The position numbers and the translations under genes are program-made. Shown one piece after another: positions 49,694-60,541 of a stretch of DNA of 64,000 bases; position 1 is the stretch's first letter; each line of letters begins with the position of its first letter. The notes under the pieces were generated by a model. The model searched no databases. It had not been told where the DNA came from and saw nothing but the letters and a program-made list of their open reading frames with translations. This DNA is from Dermatemys mawii (Eukaryota; Chordata; Testudines; Dermatemydidae), in NCBI GenBank assembly GCA_007922305.1, contig ML677335.1:17578679-17642678 (forward strand), given 5' to 3'.

Positions 49694-49976
49694 TGAGCCA
49701 GATTTCTGGCTTCAGTTCAGCTATTTTGCACCACTCCATTGGTATAAAACATCTCTAAAGCTAGTTTAACCAGCTCCTTAAGGATTCCCACTGTGTTGTA
49801 GAAGCCTTAGTTGGTATAGCCACATCCCAGTCACATCCCCTTTGTCAGAGGCTGGGAAGGGAGGGCATAGGAGCTGCTAGGTGGCTCTACGCCAGCTGAG
49901 GAATCCACAGCACAGTGGGAATCTTCAAAGCACTGGAGCAGTGCAAAATAGCTGAAGCGAAACCAGAAATCTAGCC
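49694..49976. mobile_element. Fold-back element with ~47-bp inverted arms
   Basis: The left arm gagccagatttctggcttca then gttcagctattttgcaccac and the right arm gtgcaaaatagctgaagc then gaaaccagaaatctagc are reverse complements with few mismatches. Inner pieces (ggattcccactgtgttg and cacagtgggaatc) are complementary too, so nearly the whole 283 bp folds back. No target duplication was identified. Confidence 0.65.
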
Positions 49977-50760
49977 CGATATCCTTGTGTTAACTTTCTG
50001 CCTATACTAAATTTCACATGCTGAAAAAGTTAATGTTTTTGCAATAAAATACTAGCAAAGCTTTTTTTATTTACAAAATTATAAACAGAGCGCTCAGCTG
50101 TATAAATGGAACAGAGCTTTTGTGACTCCTGGATGTAGGCTCTCACTTTGACAGTTTACTCTAAGTTCTAACTGTGTGTTTTCATTAAGAACACATTGTA
50201 TACAAAAGTCTTCCTGAGTTTATTTCAGCTGGTCCAATTCATAAAAATCTTTTGACTTATTTCCATGTGATTCTTCTGTACTTTACTGAAGGAAATGTAT
50301 TTTTCCTCAGCAAATTACTCGCTTTATAGTCATGAAATCCCAGATTCTCTTTTATATGTGGCATCCTCACTGATGTAAGAAGCTTGTGGTTAGAACATCC
50401 AGAAGATACCATTTAATTCTAGAGGGGTCCTGAGTTCAGTCTATAAAAGGCAATTCCTTAATTCATCAGACATTCCTTTTGGACGCATCCTGGACCGAAA
50501 CTATATTTATCTTTATGGAAAACAAAATCAGGTGATGTTTCCTGACTGCCAGAACAAGTAATGTGACAAGAAGCTTAAAGAATATCCTGGAAAAAAGGCA
50601 ACAAATACCAGTTGCATGAGTGAGGAAAGTTAGTAGTCTTTGCAAGAAAGAGAACAATGACATCAGAGATCAATGAATGCATGTGCCAACAATGAAAATA
50701 GGAGGGCTTTAGACTCATGGGGCTTTGGGATGTTTTCTGACAGATATAAACTATTTAGAG

Positions 50761-50978
50761 CAGGCCTGCATAACTCAGAAAGCAGCGAGGACCATATTAC
50801 TGCAAAAAAAAAAAAAAAAACCCAGCTGCAGGCCAAAAAGCCCTGCCCTCGCCCTGCTCCCATCTGTTTCCCCCCACCCCAGCGCTTGGCTTGCCCCACC
50901 CCTACTCACCCCCCGCAGGCCACACAGTGAGCCCATGCGGGCCGCATGTGGCCCCTGGGTGCATGTTGTGCAGGCCTG
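50761..50978. mobile_element. hAT-type MITE, 218 bp, with 8-bp target duplication
   Basis: Ends CAGGCCTGCATAAC and GTTGTGCAGGCCTG are inverted repeats. The flanks ATTTAGAG (50753-50760) and ATTTAGAT (50979-50986) match at 7 of 8 bases. The interior is GC-rich with an A17 run (50804-50820). Frames of 75 to 85 codons on both strands arise from this element. Confidence 0.82.
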
Positions 50979-51299
50979 ATTTAGATGGAAGCTACCGGGC
51001 ATTTTTTTAAACTAGGAAATACGAAGTGCTGTGATGAACAAAAGCAAAAATTGAAGGGGAATCATTTATAGACCTACAGGACTAAAGGAAGTTGGAAATG
51101 GAAAAAAAAGGCCTCTCAAGAAGAAGGGGTATGGTTAGGTTTGGAGTAGATGAGATGTGTTAGCTCACCAGTGCCTACTGATCCTAATTCCTGAGCAACT
51201 ATTGAGGAGTTTGAAACAGTAGGCTAGTCATGATAGACTTTACCCAGTGACACAAACTATACAGGTCAATACTGATCAACGAAATACATCAGTTACACT

Positions 51300-51362
51300 G
51301 GACCAAATCTAAAACCTATTGAAGTCAATGGCAAGAATCCTATTAACTTCAGTGGACCAGAA
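51300..51362. repeat. Short palindromic interspersed repeat (copy 4)
   Basis: The arms aaacctattgaagtcaatgg and ctattaacttcagtggacc are inverted with respect to each other around caagaatc. Same layout as the copies at 10922, 31572, 33929 and 57370. Confidence 0.55.
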
Positions 51363-52779
51363 TATAAATTTCTTCTATATGCAGCTGAATTAGATATTGA
51401 CATCCACTGTGTTTCAGAAGACAGGAATTCATCTTCTCTTTTAACTGATGTTAATACAGTAGTATCTTTATCCACGTTAGGCCACATGTTAAGTTTTGCA
51501 GTTTTTATGCAGGCAGAAGTTCCAATGAAATCAATTAGATTCTTAAGTGTATAACACCTACAGAATCTTCAGTCTCCATTTGTCCTGGAACTACCTTGGG
51601 CATGGGAGGGATTATTTAACATGCACAAACTACACCTGGCTAAGATCCTGATACTTAGAATGTTTTCCATCTCTCTTATTTTGTCACCAAAATTATGTTC
51701 TGTATCTTTCACTACAACCCTAGAGCTAGTGCAGAAATTTCTGATATTATGTGCACATCTTGGCATGTGCCTAAGTATATAGCATACACCTGACCCCAGG
51801 CACAATGAATTCTGTGTATTAGTGATGTTGATAGGACTGATTACATGTTTTAGTTGTCAGCCTCAGTCTTTATTCTTCTGTCAGTTTCTGGGAGAATTGC
51901 ACTGGAGCCCAATGGCAAATAGCACCTTTTAATAATAAATTGAACTTTATTGTTCTGCTCTTATGAAATGATGTGATTGCCTCATATGGTCAAGAAATAG
52001 AGAATCCACAAGCCCATGTTTAAATACTGCATATAATTTCTGCTCGCGGTAACTCTGTCCAGATGCTGGTACTCTATGTGCCCATGGAAATTAGACAGTT
52101 TTCTTTCTTTTCAGTCTCTCCAAGACTCTCCATGCTCTGACTCACACAGAAAAAAGAATGGAAGGAATGTGAGGCAACTGCATACAGTACATAGTATTTT
52201 GTGAGTACAGGATCTATTGAAATGGAAATCAGAGCCTTGATACTTCAAACAGTAAGATATTGAAGGTTGCTAAAATTTTATTTCTCCGTTAACGAATTTT
52301 AGGCTTAGCTGACCATCTCTCTGAGAAGACAAATGTCTCTTCAATAATTTCTGGTTCAGGTTTTATATCTTCTTGTATAGAAAACAGATTGGTTAATTTT
52401 CTCAAACTTGCTGCTACGACTCTTTGCCAAGGGAATATTATTTTGACATCAAAAGTAACACCTCTCTGCAGAGCCTACAGCAATTCCATTTTATCTCTGT
52501 ACAAGGACCTGATCCCAAACTCTTCTGAAATCCACAGGTGTGAAAAACCCTATGAATAGTCATAAGCCCCAGCTCTACTCCACATCCTAATGTTAAAGCC
52601 CTATTCACTGATGTGTATCTGCTTGATGTGGAGAGGGATGGCTCCCTATAAAAAGGGCTTTAGCCCTTCTTCTGTAATGTGATATGTTCAATGTACCACT
52701 CGCAACCCCAAATTGGATAAGACTAAACATGCATGCAGGGCAATATCGAAATGTTGTTGTTGTCTGGGTTTAGGTGTGA

Positions 52780-54415
52780 AGTTGTGTTCTCTTTCTTGTG
52801 TTCTCTTTCTTTGCCTTATCATCATCTAGGTTTTTGCAAATTCATTGCTTAATTGTTTTCTCCATTATCTTTCTGAATACAGAGTTAAGCTGACTGGTCT
52901 ATAATTCCCTGGGTTGCCCTTTTTATAGTTGGGAACTATATTTGCCTTTCTCCCATCTTCTGGAATGTCTCCATCTTTCATGACTTTCAAAGATAATTGC
53001 TAATGTCTCAGATATCTCCTCAGTCAGCTCTTTGAGTATTCTAGGTTGCATTTCTTCAGGCCCTGGTGATGTGAAGACATATAACTTGGCTAAGTGATTT
53101 TTTACTTTTTTCCCTATTTTAGCCTCTGAATCTACCTCATTTTCACTGGCATTCACTATTTTAGCTGTCCCATCGTCACCAACCTTCTTGATGAAAACTG
53201 AAACAAAGAAGTCATTAAGCACCTCTGCCATTTCCACATTTTCTGTTATTGTTTTTTCCCCATCATTGAAACCAGGATGGTTTCTTGCCATACTTCCTGT
53301 CTTTCCTGTGCAGTGGGACAGTTTGCTTTTGTGCCCTTAATAATGTCTCTTTGAAAAACTGCCACCTGTCTTCAATTGTTTTTTCCCTTTGACTTTCTTC
53401 CCATGGGATTTTACCTACCAACTCCCTTAGTTTGCTAAAGTCTTCCCTCTTGAAAGCCATTGTCTTTATTGTGCTGTTCTCCCTCCTACTAGTCCTTAGA
53501 GTCATGAACTTTACCATTTTACGATCACTTTCATTCAAGCTGCCTTCCACTTTCAAATTCTCAACCAGTTCTTCCCTGTTTGTCAAAATCAAATCTAGGA
53601 CAGCCTCCCCTCTAGTAGCTTTGTCCACCTTCTGAAATAAAAAATTGTCTCCAATACATTCCAAGAACTTGTTGGATAAAGTGTGCCCTGCTGTATTATT
53701 TTCCCAAAAGATGTTTGTGTAGCTGAAGTCCCCCAGCACCACCAAGTCCTATGCTTTGGATGATTTTGTTAGTTGTTTAAAAAAAATAAATAAATAAAAC
53801 GTCATCCACCTTTTCTTCCTAGTTTGGTGGTCTGTAGTAGACCCCCTACCATGATGCCACCCTTGTTTTTTTACCACTTTTATCCTTACCCAGAGACTCT
53901 CAACAAGGCTGACTCTTATTTCTATCTCAACCTCAGTCCTCGTGTATAAATTTTTAATATACAAGGCAACACCTCCTTTCTTTTTTCCCTGCCTGTCCTT
54001 CATGAGTAAGCTGTACCCTTCTATACCAATATTCCAGTCTTATCCCACCAAGTCTCCGTGATGCCATCTATGTGATACTTGTGTTTATTTACTAGTATTT
54101 CAAGTTCTTCCGCTTAATCCCAATACTTCTTGCGTTAGCATACAGACATCTAAGATACTGCTTTGATTCCCTCCCCTCAGTTCTGTCTCAGTCCCTCCCC
54201 TTATTCCTGCCCTAACAGCCCATGCTCCCCACCCCACCCCAGAATCTGACCTCTCTCCCAGGTCTCCAGGTCTTTCACTTACCCTGTGGGCTTTGGTCAT
54301 CTGCCCCCATTGAGTCCAGTTTAAAGCCCTCCTCACTAGTCTGCAGCCAAATATGTTCTTCCCCTTCTTCGATAGGTGAACCCCATCTCTGTTTGACAGT
54401 CCTTCATAACTAGCA
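52780..54415 (-). mobile_element. CR1-like LINE: ORF1 esterase tail, ORF2 endonuclease and start of RT
   Basis: On the minus strand, from 54410 down, one frame reads RDGVHLSKKGKNIFGCR then LVRRALN, the C-terminus of an SGNH-type esterase ORF1 with its catalytic D..H pair. Then QYLRCLYANARSIG opens ORF2, followed by YHIDGITETWWDK and KDRQGKKKGGVALYIKN of the endonuclease. [16 protein letters not shown] and [10 protein letters not shown] with [14 protein letters not shown] form the endonuclease C-terminus. LNDFFVSVF, PGPEEMQPRILKEL and GNYRPVSLTL mark the linker and RT start near 52881-52920. Frameshifts at about 53750, 54010 and 53270 kill it. Similarity stops around 52780 within RT, so the 3' part is missing. 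Confidence 0.88.
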
Positions 54416-56407
54416 GAGAATCAAGAAGCAAATGAAGATGGAGATTAAGCCATCTTCTTCCCCTGAGGGGCCATCTGTACACAAGAGGTGTAAGAGAAAT
54501 TGGTGGAACAGTGTTGGGAGGCTGGTATTGAGGCAACTGGTGCATTCTTTATCCTGAGGATAGAGACAGAAAATGCATCTTCCAGGCTGCACTCAGCACT
54601 ATTCAGGAGCTCTAAACATACCATTAAAAAAATTAAAATAAAGCATGCAACCATTCTTTTCAAGCAAATGAAGAAACCACAGGCCTATATTCTTTGCTGA
54701 GACATTCATGAATAGTTTAGCATCAGTGAAACTGCAGTGTATTAGGCCTTTGTTGATAAAACCACTGTGAAAGTGAGAGTATCTTTTTGTTAGACATGTC
54801 CCATGCTGATAACGGTCAAACAAAAATGCTCTAGGCAGGGAGCAGAGAGATTACAGAAGCAAGCAGAGTAGAAAAGGTATGTTTTTACTAAGTTCCCTTT
54901 GGGTTGTGGGAGGGGTGTGGATTCTTAGTGCTTTATTTTGAGCCTGCATTTTAATAAAGAAATAATCTTAGTGTCAAATATATTGTTCAGAGGCCAACAG
55001 GGAAAAAACTAAACAGGATAGCCATGATTTATTCATGGTAAATGGAGCTCATTGAAGTCCTTGGCTGCTGCCTCCATATCAGAAGCAGGCTGACATGCAG
55101 GTTATTACCTGCCCTATCTAGAACCGTAGTCTGAGTAACTATTTACTAATGGGAGAATTTCACTTTTAACAGTGTTTGGGGGGTTATAACACTTAGTTAT
55201 AACCATTGAGAATCAGACCATGTGCATCAGAAAGGAACAAACAATCCCAAGACAGATCAGCTGCCAAGCAAATAAGGATCTATCCTATTGTCTGAAGAGG
55301 CTAGGAAATGGGACAATTAGGATTCCTTTTGGATTTCTGGACAGAGAAAATATTTTCGAAGAACTATACCTTCGAATTGTGGTTGCCAATAATCTTGTGT
55401 TGATGAGAGAGAGCAAGCATGCACTCACTGCCCAAAATCTACCTTCACGGGCATACATGCTTCCTCCACTGACTTTATGGGGAGTTACAAGCTTATCTAA
55501 AAGCAAAAATGTCCTTAATGAAAATGTTTTAAAACTCCACCTGTGCTCAGATAGTGTCATAGATCTGGGTTAAACCCAGCAAAGACAAGCGTGCCATACT
55601 AAAGGCTGGAGCTCAGTACTTCTCTCACCTCAATACAGATAGATACAATTGATCTAGTTCTTTGTCATCTCAAAAATTAGTTAGTGATCTTGCAAACACT
55701 GCCCATATGCACTCTGAATGTAAACACAACAAAGTCAGTGGAATTACACCAAGGATTAATTTAGCCAAATGAGTCTTTAATACAGCAAAAAAAATCAGTG
55801 GGTGGTTTGCCTGACTGGGCTCCATGACAACTTTTATATTGAAGGTAAAAAGAAGGAGTTAGGAACACAGTTTCATTGGTAATTTTGGTGAGTTTGTCCC
55901 CAGGACCTTTGGAATAGTATTTAGTACTTTTCTGTGCTATTAATGCTATTAATAATAGGCTCCTTTGCTGGAATCTTTGACGTTTCCAAAGCCTTTGTTC
56001 CAACACCAGTGTTTTATTGCATGATTAGAACTATGTAACACTTTTGTGAACTTTCCTGCAGGCACTGACAAGTTGTAAGCCACAGTTGAATTGTGTTTGT
56101 TTTACAGTTATACAAAGCTAAGTAGGAGAAATGTCCTTGCATTTTGGAAAACAGTACTATTAAGTCAAATTTATTTTCACAGTCTCAGTACCAAAATGTT
56201 TCCCCCTTTCCTTCATCCTTATCCAATGTCTACTCACGTTTTCTATTCAGTCTTCTATGCCCTTGCTCTCATTTTCAAGTGTGTTTTCATAACTATAAAA
56301 GCATAACGAAAACATGCTTATTAAAAGTAATCTTTAAGGGTATCTTAAGTGCAGTTCTTTAATTAATTAAATATTCAACCCTTATTGTAAATAAGAGCTA
56401 CATATCT

Positions 56408-56608
56408 AGGTCCTATCTACACAAAGGAAATTCACGCTAGCGTGGCTACACTGATGTAGTTATACCAGTGAAAATCTTTAATGTAGGCATGCTACCCCAG
56501 TGCCAAGGAGTGCATATACTGGTGCAGCTTATTTCTGCATGTAACCAGATTAACAGATCAATATAATTGCACAAGGTTGTGCCAATTTTCTTAATATAGA
56601 CAGGACCC
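56408..56608. mobile_element. Harbinger-like MITE (~200 bp), diverged
   Basis: The left end AGGTCCTATCTACACAAA and the reverse complement of the right end, GGGTCCTGTCTATATTAAG, form an imperfect inverted repeat of the GGG(T/C)(A/C)(T/C)GTCTACA type. The centre (gctagcgtggctacactgat, gtagttataccagtg, gcatatactggtgcagctta) contains further complementary pieces. The target duplication is no longer clear. Confidence 0.6.
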
Positions 56609-57369
56609 AAGTTCTCCATGCGGCAGGCTGAAATGTACTCCAAAATTACACAGCATGTACCAGCAGTAAAGAAATGTTACAAAATGATTGCAAAAATGAC
56701 AGCATGAAGTGTTCCTGTAACGTCATCTCTTTTCTGTGGTTCTGACTAGCATGGACGTTAAGCAATTACTAATCTCTATATGGAAGTAGAAGTGCTGAAT
56801 GAAATCTAAAAGGAACTACAAAATGCAACACATTTTGAGATGAGACAGCTGAGACTTGGGGCAACAGCCCAAGAAATGAAGCACTAGTCCTGATACGACT
56901 ATAAGAATGTAAAATGAACTATACTTACCTTCTCTTTATTAACACCTTGATTTGTCAAGCTCTGACTGCTAAAGAAAACATCTGGTTTCCAACCTTCAGC
57001 CATAACTTTCAGTCCATAAACATCCCAATATACGACGCTGCATTTTAAAATGTGTCATTTATGGTTTTCTTTTTCTTGTTTGTTTAATAATCATTTACTG
57101 GAGAAATAGTTTACGTTTATCCTTGAGTATCCCAGTGAATTGGTCATGCAAGATGGCAATTGAATTACACACATTTCCCATCCAACAATGAGTTCAACAC
57201 AGCCAGACTCCTATACCTCCATGGAACTCTGCAGACATCAGTAGGACTTCCCATAAGTACAGAGCTCTGCCAGTGAAGGTAGTTTGCAGGATCAGGGTTT
57301 GCATCTCTTGAAACAAACTTCCACAGCAGCAGTGTCTGTCCAGAGACGCTGCAACAATAGATACAAAGA

Positions 57370-57432
57370 GTGAAATCCTAGCCCATTACAGTCAGTGGGA
57401 GTTTTGCCATTGACTTCAATTGAGCCAGTCTT
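57370..57432. repeat. Short palindromic interspersed repeat (copy 5)
   Basis: Arms gtgaaatcctagcccattac and ttgacttcaattgagccagt flank gggagttttgcca. It is the best-preserved long form of this repeat in the window. Confidence 0.6.
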
Positions 57433-57924
57433 TAATCCCAATGTCTTTCTGCTATTGTATTTTTCCTGCTTATTTTAGCATACTTGGTGACTCTCTTAGT
57501 TCAAGAGTGAAATCAGTGAATGACACAGAATCAGCCTATTTGCTTTCAAATAGCTCTTTTTACTCATTCTCTGTCTGCAACTGATATGACTGCATGTGAT
57601 GTTCTGTAGCTTTGGAGCGTGTTTAACTAGCAAATCCAGCACTTTTTAAAGTCAACTTAAGGGGTTCTTTTTACAACAAAACTTTTGGAGTTTAGGATGT
57701 ATTAATAATTTGCAACTAGCTTGTGTGACTAGTGGCAAAAATCAATGGCTATCCACAAAAAATGCTCTCTTGGATATGACAAGTGACAGAGGCTGAATGC
57801 CACACTAGCTTGTGTATCCACAGAAAGAAACATTTAGTAGTGTGTGTGTAAAGTAAAAAACTCCTTTATAACCAAAGACACGTGCAATAAAGTCAACAAT
57901 GCTACCATATGTACATGTGAAAAC

Positions 57925-58105
57925 CTGTCCAGGAGAAAGTCTTCAAATACATACAGAGGCATGACTCCAGATATACTCCAGGAGGGCGGGAGTTGACCCA
58001 ATAACTCTAGCACAGAAGATCTTGTTTCAGTTATATGGTTCGGTTGGCTGGAACTCTCAGCCATATAAAAATCATTGGTCCTCCAGTATGAAAACTTCAT
58101 CATGC
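57925..58105 (-). CDS. Internal coding exon (second of five)
   Basis: The minus-strand acceptor is tttctaaag and the open segment is 181 nt: 2 nt completing Gly with the upstream exon, 59 codons, then AG. The peptide starts MMKFSYWRTNDF, contains SVLELLGQLPPSWSISGVMP and ends YVFEDFLLD. It mixes a polar Ser/Thr/Asn stretch with a hydrophobic, aromatic second half and has no recognisable domain. The donor is ACAG|gttttc, which departs from the gtragt consensus, so the 3' border is the least certain point here. Its phase nevertheless fits: AG plus the A that opens the exon at 45310-45480 gives Arg. Reading on past the donor gives a frame ending in a low-complexity thymine-rich tract, which I take as intron. 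Other donors about 18 and 24 nt further on would leave phase 0 and would not fit the next exon. Confidence 0.72.
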
Positions 58106-58549
58106 CTTTAGAAACAATACAGCAGAAACCCAGATCAATAGGCTTGAAGCTGCCATTGAATATATGGATATCATATTTACAAAGCTACCATGATGACCAT
58201 GCACATAATATTTATGCATTGACTTTATCATTTCCTAGGGATAAAAAGTGCTGACCATTCAAGGCAATGATGTACTAAGAATCTGCTTGACAACTTTACA
58301 CAAGGAATTGAGAGAGGCGGAAAAGCAGAGTACTCTAAATCAGTGGTTGCCCCTAATATGTTTAAATACCATCAAATCACAACTTGACAGAGCATAGGCC
58401 TTTTAACAAAGCTCTTAACCACCAGGCCCCCTGTCTCTCCAGATATATTGCTTTGGCACACATTCTGTTCTCATTGTCCTTCAGAACTGTACGTACAGAA
58501 TGTGGGTTTTCCACAAAGAACTGAATCAGAGCAAGCACTTGCACATAAA

Positions 58550-58722
58550 GGGCCTGTCTACACTGCCATTAAAAATCCACTGACCAGGGCTTAGACTAAG
58601 ACACTGTTTAATTGCAATGTAGACTTTTGAGCTCAGGCCGGAGAGTGGTTGTGAGGGGAATCAAACCTAAGTTAGCTGGCACAGGCCAGCCATGGGTGCC
58701 TGATTGCAGTGTAGACATACTC
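58550..58722. mobile_element. Harbinger-like MITE (173 bp)
   Basis: The left end GGGCCTGTCTACACTGC and the reverse complement of the right end, GAGTATGTCTACACTGC, are a good inverted repeat. AAA flanks both sides (58547-58549 and 58723-58725), compatible with a degenerate 3-bp target duplication. The interior (aagacactgtttaattgcaa, tgtagacttttgagctcag) belongs to the same family as 36106-36290. Confidence 0.75.
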
Positions 58723-59473
58723 AAAGGTAGCAAAGCCCACTGCAGGATTTGATACAGACAAGTGAATGGTTGATATTTAGGTGATTTTCACACTGCCAGA
58801 TTATTCTCTACTGGCTTGAAGAGTCACTGACACACCAACGGAGCTTGAGCCTCACTTCAAGAGCCACCCCTAAGGAGCCCATTGTGGATCCCGGATCCTG
58901 TAACAAATTCCATGCCAGCCCAAACCCCAGCCCTGATGTATTTTAGTACAGAATATGTGGTGTAACACACACTCCCCACCAACAGGATGTTTGCCAGTTG
59001 GGTGTTGCCAGACAACAGCACACTCCAGCAGTGCCCCCAACACACCTCTCCCTACCTGCAATAGATCTCCCCGTGTAGCAGAATCTCCAGCAAATTAAAT
59101 CCATCTTCTTTCTGGCCCCTTTGCACTACCAGAATAATGCAAACAGGGTGGCTCGCAGCTCAGGAGCTGACCCACAGTTAAGCACTAAATTGCAACAACA
59201 GGCAGCATGAGCGGAGTGCTAGATAGATTCTATTCTGTAGGATCAGAATGAGATTTCAAACCAGATGGGCATTGTTATCCATAATATTATATATCAGATT
59301 TTTATCTGAGTTTGAAATACATGGTTACATAGTCTGAATTCTGACTCCTATTCTCAGACTGGAAGGGGCCATGGCATTTTACACCATTGTCCCAAACCCT
59401 TTGGCATAGCGTGAGGGTCAGGAGCATGCCACGGCAGGATGGGGGGGAGAGCAAAAATGTGCTGCATTTAAGG

Positions 59474-59577
59474 TACGGTAACCAGATGTCATGATTTTTA
59501 TATGGCCAGTCACAAATTTTGGGGTATTTTTCTTATCTAGGCTCCTTTACCCCCGATTTTTCACTCTTGCTGTCTGG
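59474..59577. mobile_element. hAT MITE, first of two adjacent copies
   Basis: It reads tacggtaaccagatgtcatg at the left and cactcttgctgtctggt at the right, the same element as 16050-16482 without its inner insertion. The right terminus is cut short where the next copy starts. Confidence 0.65.
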
Positions 59578-59688
59578 TAGAGTGACCAGATACCCCGATT
59601 TTATAGGGACAATCCCAATTTTGGGGTCTTTTTCTTATATAGGTTCCTATTACCCCCCACCCTCTGTCCTGATTTTTCACACTTGCTG
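59578..59688. mobile_element. hAT MITE, second adjacent copy in the same orientation
   Basis: It begins tagagtgaccagatacccc, continues gattttatagggacaatccc and ggtctttttcttatatagg, and breaks off at cacacttgctg. It is the same family as the copy immediately to its left. Confidence 0.7.
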
Positions 59689-60019
59689 ACCTCAAGGATT
59701 GGGGGAAACCAAATGTGGCTCAGTTACCTTTCTCGCCCTCTTGCTGTGCTGAATAGAATTCTACTGCACTTTAGGATCTGGCTCAAGATTTTCTGAATAA
59801 TGACTGGATCGGTGTTGATGGATTTTAGACTGGTGCCAAACTCCCAAAGAAAGTCTGTGGGAGCTGGTGCCTAACTCCCTTAGGCCACAGGAAAATCCCA
59901 ACCATACTTATTTCCTTTTGAACCTTGCCCTGGAATTGCACTGCATGTCTGCTCCTGGATAGTCTCCCTCAGTCACTAGGGCTATCCAGACTGTGGTACA
60001 ACACCACAAACAATGCAGT

Positions 60020-60541
60020 CCATTCTATAGGGAACAGGCATTCATTAGGCCGTGACTGGAGTATTGGGTCCAGTTCTGGGGGCCACATTTGAGGAAAGAC
60101 AAATTGGAGAAACTCCAGAGAAGAGCAACATAAATGATTAAAGGTCTAGAAAATACGAGGGAAGATTGAAAAAAAAAAATGGGTTCATTTCATCTGGAGA
60201 AGAGAAGACAGAGGGGATATGATGAGTCTTCAAGTACATACGGTTGTTACAAGGAGGAGGGAGAAAAAGTGTTCTTAACCTCTGAGGATAGGACAAGAAT
60301 CAATAAGCTTACATTGCAGCCAGAGTGGATTAGGGTGAACTAACTTCCTGTCAGTGTGGTCAACACTGAAATAAATTGCCTAGGGAGGCTGTGCAATCTC
60401 CAGCATTGGAAATTTTTAAGAGCAGGTTAGACTAACACCTGTCAGGGATGGTCTAGATAATACTTAGTCCTACCTTGAGTGCAGGGGACTGGAATAGACG
60501 ACCTCTCAAAGTCTTTTCCTGTCCTAGGATTCTATGATTCA
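60020..60541 (+). mobile_element. CR1 LINE: ORF2 C-terminal region and 3' end
   Basis: It contains cgtgactggagtattgggtc, cagttctgggggccacattt, aattggagaaactccagaga and agagcaacataaatgattaa, the well-known CR1 ORF2 end region. It finishes gacgacctctcaaagtcttt then aggattctatgattc, the CR1 3' terminus. The region 60160-60400 still follows the CR1 order, with frameshifts. Confidence 0.9.

Larger units (their letters stand above)
45481..57924 (-). other. Intron 2 of the unrecognised gene, rich in mobile elements
   Basis: Bounded by gttttc and gacag on the minus strand, in phase 2. It contains a Harbinger-like MITE (56408-56608), LINE ORF1/ORF2 remains (52780-54415), a hAT MITE (50761-50978), a fold-back element (49694-49976), a solo LTR (47786-49160) and a CR1 copy with a nested MITE (45700-47162). 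The gaps 54420-56400 and 51370-52780 show no recognisable gene or element. The frames at 55220-55573 and 51569-51805 have no splice context that fits the gene. An additional phase-neutral exon cannot be excluded by eye. Confidence 0.6.

Noticed and set aside
53263..53745. Open frame of 160 codons with clear protein character
   Set aside because: Not a host gene: it is the C-terminal part of a CR1-type LINE endonuclease and has been annotated as mobile element.
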